17,396 bases of DNA from Gemmatimonadota bacterium (lineage in GTDB: Bacteria > Gemmatimonadota > Gemmatimonadetes > Gemmatimonadales > Gemmatimonadaceae), in the NCBI GenBank assembly GCA_028287225.1, contig JAQBPZ010000312.1:1-17396 (forward strand), given 5' to 3'. Below the pieces are notes generated by a model. It searched no databases. It saw only the letters and a list, made by a program, of their open reading frames with translations, and was not told the origin of the DNA. Below, one piece after another: positions 14,739 to 17,396 of this stretch (position 1 is its first letter; each line of letters opens with the position of its first letter). The position numbers and the translations under genes are program-made.

Positions 14739-15716
14739 CTAGAACACCTTTACCAGCCCCTTCGTGTACCGGCTCGGGTCCTTCCGCACGTCGGCCAGGA
14801 TGGCGCCCAGGTCCGTCACCAGCTTGTTCAGCTGGTCGTAGAGCGTCTGGTCCGTGAGCATCTTGCCCACCGTGCCGTTCGGGCTGTTCAGGGTGCGCAT
14901 CAGCGAATCCGCGCCCTGGGTGATCCCGACCATGTTGTTGTAGAGCGAGCTGTCCCGCAGGAGCAGGCCGACGGTGCCCTTGCCGGAGTTCACGGAGCGC
15001 ACCAGCGAATCCGTGGAGGCGATCACCGAGACCATCCGGTTGTACATCGCCGGGTCGTCGATCAGGCGGCCGACAGTGCCGTTCGGGTTCTGGAAGCGCG
15101 CCAGCATCAGGTTGGCGCGCGCCAGGGTGCCGTTCAGGTTGTCGTACAGCGCGCGGTTGGTCATCAGCTGCCCCACCGTGCCCTGCCCCTTCACGATGCC
15201 GCCGGTGACGGTGCGCAGGTCGCGCGCGAGGGCCACCATGTCGGTCACCGCGCCGCTCGCCTGCGCGATGATCGCTTCGTAGTCCAGCGACATCACCACC
15301 GGCACCGTGTCGCCCGGCTGGAGCACCGCGTACTTCGGCGTGCCCGGGGTGATGTCGAACGTCTTGTCGCCGAGCAGGCCGAGCGTGCGGAGCTTGCCGC
15401 GGGAGTCGCGGCGGATCTGCTCGCGCACGGAGGCATCCACCGCGAGCGTGAGGCGCAGGTTCCGGGTGGTGTCGTTGTCCACCGGGAGGAACTCGATCTT
15501 CTCCACGGTGCCCGCCATCTGGCCGGCCACCATCACCGAGCCCCCCTGCTTCAGCCCGTTCGCGTCGGCCAGGTAGGCGATGAGCTGATAGCGCTTGGCG
15601 AACAGGTTGGTGGACTGGCCGAGCTTGTACAGCGCGATGCCGAGCACCCCGAGCGCGACCGCGATGACGAGGCCCACGCGAAGCTGGTCCCATGTGATGG
15701 TGCGAGAGCGTTTCAT
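14739..15716 (-). CDS. MCE-domain (MlaD-type) lipid-transport substrate-binding protein
   Basis: This 325-residue protein is the periplasmic, inner-membrane-anchored MCE subunit of an Mla-type phospholipid/lipid transporter. One N-terminal transmembrane helix lies at about 12-32. The MCE domain follows (about 42-125: LKQGGSVMVAGQMAGTVEKI, then LGLLGDKTFDI). The C-terminal half is helical and holds four repeats that begin with GTVG at residues 179, 213, 247 and 281, exactly 34 residues apart, each followed by a Leu- and Tyr-rich stretch (for example LLLRDSSLYNNMV). It starts 4 nt after the mlaF stop, with AGGCGG (15725-15730 on the minus strand) as ribosome site 8 nt upstream. The longer helical tail may form a multimeric channel, which is inference. 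Confidence 0.92.
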   Translation of the reverse strand: MKRSRTITWDQLRVGLVIAVALGVLGIALYKLGQSTNLFAKRYQLIAYLADANGLKQGGSVMVAGQMAGTVEKIEFLPVDNDTTRNLRLTLAVDASVREQIRRDSRGKLRTLGLLGDKTFDITPGTPKYAVLQPGDTVPVVMSLDYEAIIAQASGAVTDMVALARDLRTVTGGIVKGQGTVGQLMTNRALYDNLNGTLARANLMLARFQNPNGTVGRLIDDPAMYNRMVSVIASTDSLVRSVNSGKGTVGLLLRDSSLYNNMVGITQGADSLMRTLNSPNGTVGKMLTDQTLYDQLNKLVTDLGAILADVRKDPSRYTKGLVKVF

Positions 15717-15720
15717 GCGG

Positions 15721-16665
15721 TCAGCCGCCTAGGAAGTCGCGAAGGTATTGGTCGTCCGAGGCGGCCATCTCCTCAGGGGTCCCGAAGAAGACGATCCGGC
15801 GCTCGTTGAGCACCGCGATGCGCGTCGCCATGCGGAACACCGACCGGATGTCGTGCGAGACCACCACGCTGGTGACGTTCAGCTCGCGCTGGAGCTTCAT
15901 GATGAGACGCGTGATCGTGCCCGTGGTCAACGGATCGAGGCCCGAGGTGGGCTCGTCGTAGAGCATGATCTGGGGGTTGTCGGCCATCCCGCGGGCGATG
16001 CCGACGCGCTTGCGCATGCCGCCGGAGAGCTCCGAGGGCAGCTGGTCCATCACGCGGTCGGGGTCCAGGTCCACGAACTCCAGCTTCTCGCGCACCCGCG
16101 CCTCGATCTCGTCCTCGGTGAGCGCCGTGTGCTCGCGGAGAGGGTACGCGATGTTCTCGAACACCGACATGGAGTCGAAGAGCGCCGCGCCCTGGAACAC
16201 CATTCCCATCTTCTGGCGGACGGCGAGCGCCTCCTCGAAGGTGAGGTTGGTGATGTCCTGGCCGCCGATGCAGACCTTGCCCTTCTCCGGCACGAGGAGG
16301 CGGAGGATCAGCTTGAGCGTGGTGCTCTTGCCGGTCCCCGACTCGCCCACGATGCAGATGGTCTCCCCCTGGCGGGCCGTGAAGGAGACGTCCTGGAGGA
16401 TCGGCTGGTCGAAGGCCAGGTACACGTGATCCAGCTCGATGACCGGCGCGGCCTCGCGCTCCGTCGGCGCCTGGGTCTCGGCCGCGTGCTCGGCACGCTC
16501 GTCGCCCGCGAGCTCGTCGCGGATGGCCGCGCGCACCGACTCGCCCTTTCGCTCGGTGATGCGCCGGCCGTCGCGCCGGCGGTCCGCCTCGCGCTTCTCG
16601 GCCGCGCGCTCCGCGGCGTCGCTCGTGCCCCGGCGGGCCGCGTCGTCCCGCTGGTCGTCGCTCAT
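15721..16665 (-). CDS. mlaF: ABC transporter ATPase of the Mla-type lipid transporter
   Basis: The 314-residue cytoplasmic ATPase drives lipid movement together with MlaE and the MCE protein. Walker A is GESGTGKST (107-115). The Q-loop is FQGAALFDSM (157-166), with the FDS typical of MlaF/Ttg2A. The signature is LSGGMRKR (213-220), Walker B is IMLYDEPT (233-240) and the switch is H271. The ABC domain begins near residue 74. Residues 1-73 are an unusual extension very rich in Arg, Glu, Asp and Ala. The start at 16665 overlaps the mlaE stop as ATGA, which supports it, though no ribosome site is clear. MlaF proteins are usually about 250-270 residues, so the extension is extra. Confidence 0.93.
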   Translation of the reverse strand: MSDDQRDDAARRGTSDAAERAAEKREADRRRDGRRITERKGESVRAAIRDELAGDERAEHAAETQAPTEREAAPVIELDHVYLAFDQPILQDVSFTARQGETICIVGESGTGKSTTLKLILRLLVPEKGKVCIGGQDITNLTFEEALAVRQKMGMVFQGAALFDSMSVFENIAYPLREHTALTEDEIEARVREKLEFVDLDPDRVMDQLPSELSGGMRKRVGIARGMADNPQIMLYDEPTSGLDPLTTGTITRLIMKLQRELNVTSVVVSHDIRSVFRMATRIAVLNERRIVFFGTPEEMAASDDQYLRDFLGG

Positions 16666-17396
16666 GGCGCGAACAGGGAGAGGAGGATCTGCGAGAGGAA
16701 GTAGTCGACCACGAGAATGGAGATGCTCGAGAGCACCACCGTGCGCGTGGTCGCCTGCCCCACGCCCTCGGTGCCGCCGGTGGTGTTGAGGCCGTAGTAG
16801 CAGCCCGAGATGGCGATGATCCCCCCGAACACGAAGGGCTTCACGAGGCCCTGGATGAAATCGTTCGGGATATAGTGCAGCGTGAAGCCACCCGACGCGA
16901 TCTGCTCCCACACGGTGCGCCAGTAGACGCCCATGGGCACGCCCACCATGAGCGACGACACCAGGCTGCCGCCCACGATCCCGACGAAGTCGTTGATGAC
17001 CGTGAGGATCGGCAGCATGATCAGGGCGGCCAGCACGCGCGGCGTGACGAGCTTCTTGATCGGGTCGGTGCCGAGGGTGTTCAGGGCGTCGATCTGCTCG
17101 GTGACGCGCATGGAGCCCAGCTGGGCGGCGATCCCCGAGCCCACGCGGCCGGCGACCATGAGGCCCGCCAGCACCGGGCCGAGCTCGCGGATCATCGAGC
17201 CGGTGACGAGGCGGCCGATGTACATGGTGGCCCCGAACTGCGCCATCTGCACGCTGGACTGGAGCGCCAGCACCATCCCGGTGAAGAACCCCGTGAGCAG
17301 CACGATGCCGAGCGACTTGACCCCGATCTCGTCCATCTGCTGGATGAGATCCTGGTGGTAGAACGGGCGCGCGAAGGCGAAGCGCAGCGCCTTGCC
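16662..17396 (-). CDS. mlaE: Mla-type ABC transporter permease (5' end outside window)
   Basis: This is the integral inner-membrane permease of the lipid transporter. 244 codons before the stop are visible. The frame stays open to the window edge (GKALRFAFARPFYHQDLIQQ before the internal Met), so the start lies beyond 17396, probably by about 20 residues. The family signature ELGPVLAGLMVAGRVGSG, then MRVTEQIDAL, is intact. About five to six hydrophobic segments are visible (for example VLLTGFFTGMVLAL, VLAALIMLPILTVI and ISILVVDYFLSQILLSL). The Met at 17336 would remove the conserved first helix, so I do not treat it as the start. The stop overlaps the mlaF start. Confidence 0.94.
   Translation of the reverse strand, partial: GKALRFAFARPFYHQDLIQQMDEIGVKSLGIVLLTGFFTGMVLALQSSVQMAQFGATMYIGRLVTGSMIRELGPVLAGLMVAGRVGSGIAAQLGSMRVTEQIDALNTLGTDPIKKLVTPRVLAALIMLPILTVINDFVGIVGGSLVSSLMVGVPMGVYWRTVWEQIASGGFTLHYIPNDFIQGLVKPFVFGGIIAISGCYYGLNTTGGTEGVGQATTRTVVLSSISILVVDYFLSQILLSLFAP

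Overview
The window is very GC-rich bacterial DNA. I recognise no sequence as marking the species. The nested 'CACAGAGGACACAGAGG'-type repeat at the left edge, the MlaE-MlaF-MCE order and a six-SLBB-domain polysaccharide export protein are typical of soil phyla such as Gemmatimonadota. That placement is inference, at moderate confidence at best.

Layout: positions 1-224 hold a nested inverted-repeat element. A carboxymuconolactone-decarboxylase-family gene (225-851, minus) is divergent from a long plus-strand block (978-10452). The first half of that block is rfbF-rfbG-rfbH plus an extended SDR. These genes make CDP-glucose, then CDP-4-keto-6-deoxyglucose, then CDP-4-keto-3,6-dideoxyglucose. 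After a 255-bp gap with a candidate promoter comes a second, tightly overlapping group: a decarboxylase-type ThDP enzyme, an acylating acetaldehyde dehydrogenase (DmpF/MhpF family), a 4-hydroxy-2-oxovalerate aldolase (DmpG/MhpE family) and a second extended SDR. A minus-strand block (10460-17396) converges on it with 7 bp between stop codons. Read from the right it contains mlaE (cut by the window end), mlaF, an MCE-domain gene, a hairpin, tRNA-Val(CAC), a SLBB-domain export gene, a small cupin and a Rhizobium-type zinc L-asparaginase.

The most interesting point is the plus-strand block. Enzymes known from meta-cleavage catabolism (acylating aldehyde dehydrogenase plus aldolase) sit with a ThDP enzyme directly behind a CDP-3,6-dideoxyhexose pathway, and no ring-cleavage genes are present. 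In Yersinia, YerE (a ThDP enzyme) adds a two-carbon unit from pyruvate to the 4-ketone of the same CDP-sugar to make yersiniose. My hypothesis is that the aldolase and dehydrogenase first build a longer 2-keto acid (4-hydroxy-2-oxovalerate or a homologue). The ThDP enzyme would decarboxylate it and transfer it to C4, and the SDRs would reduce the resulting ketone(s). The product would be a long-chain 4-C-branched deoxy sugar for a surface glycan. No glycosyltransferase and no RfbI-type reductase for RfbH lie in the window, so the sugar's destination is not visible. The SLBB export gene nearby on the other strand is suggestive only.
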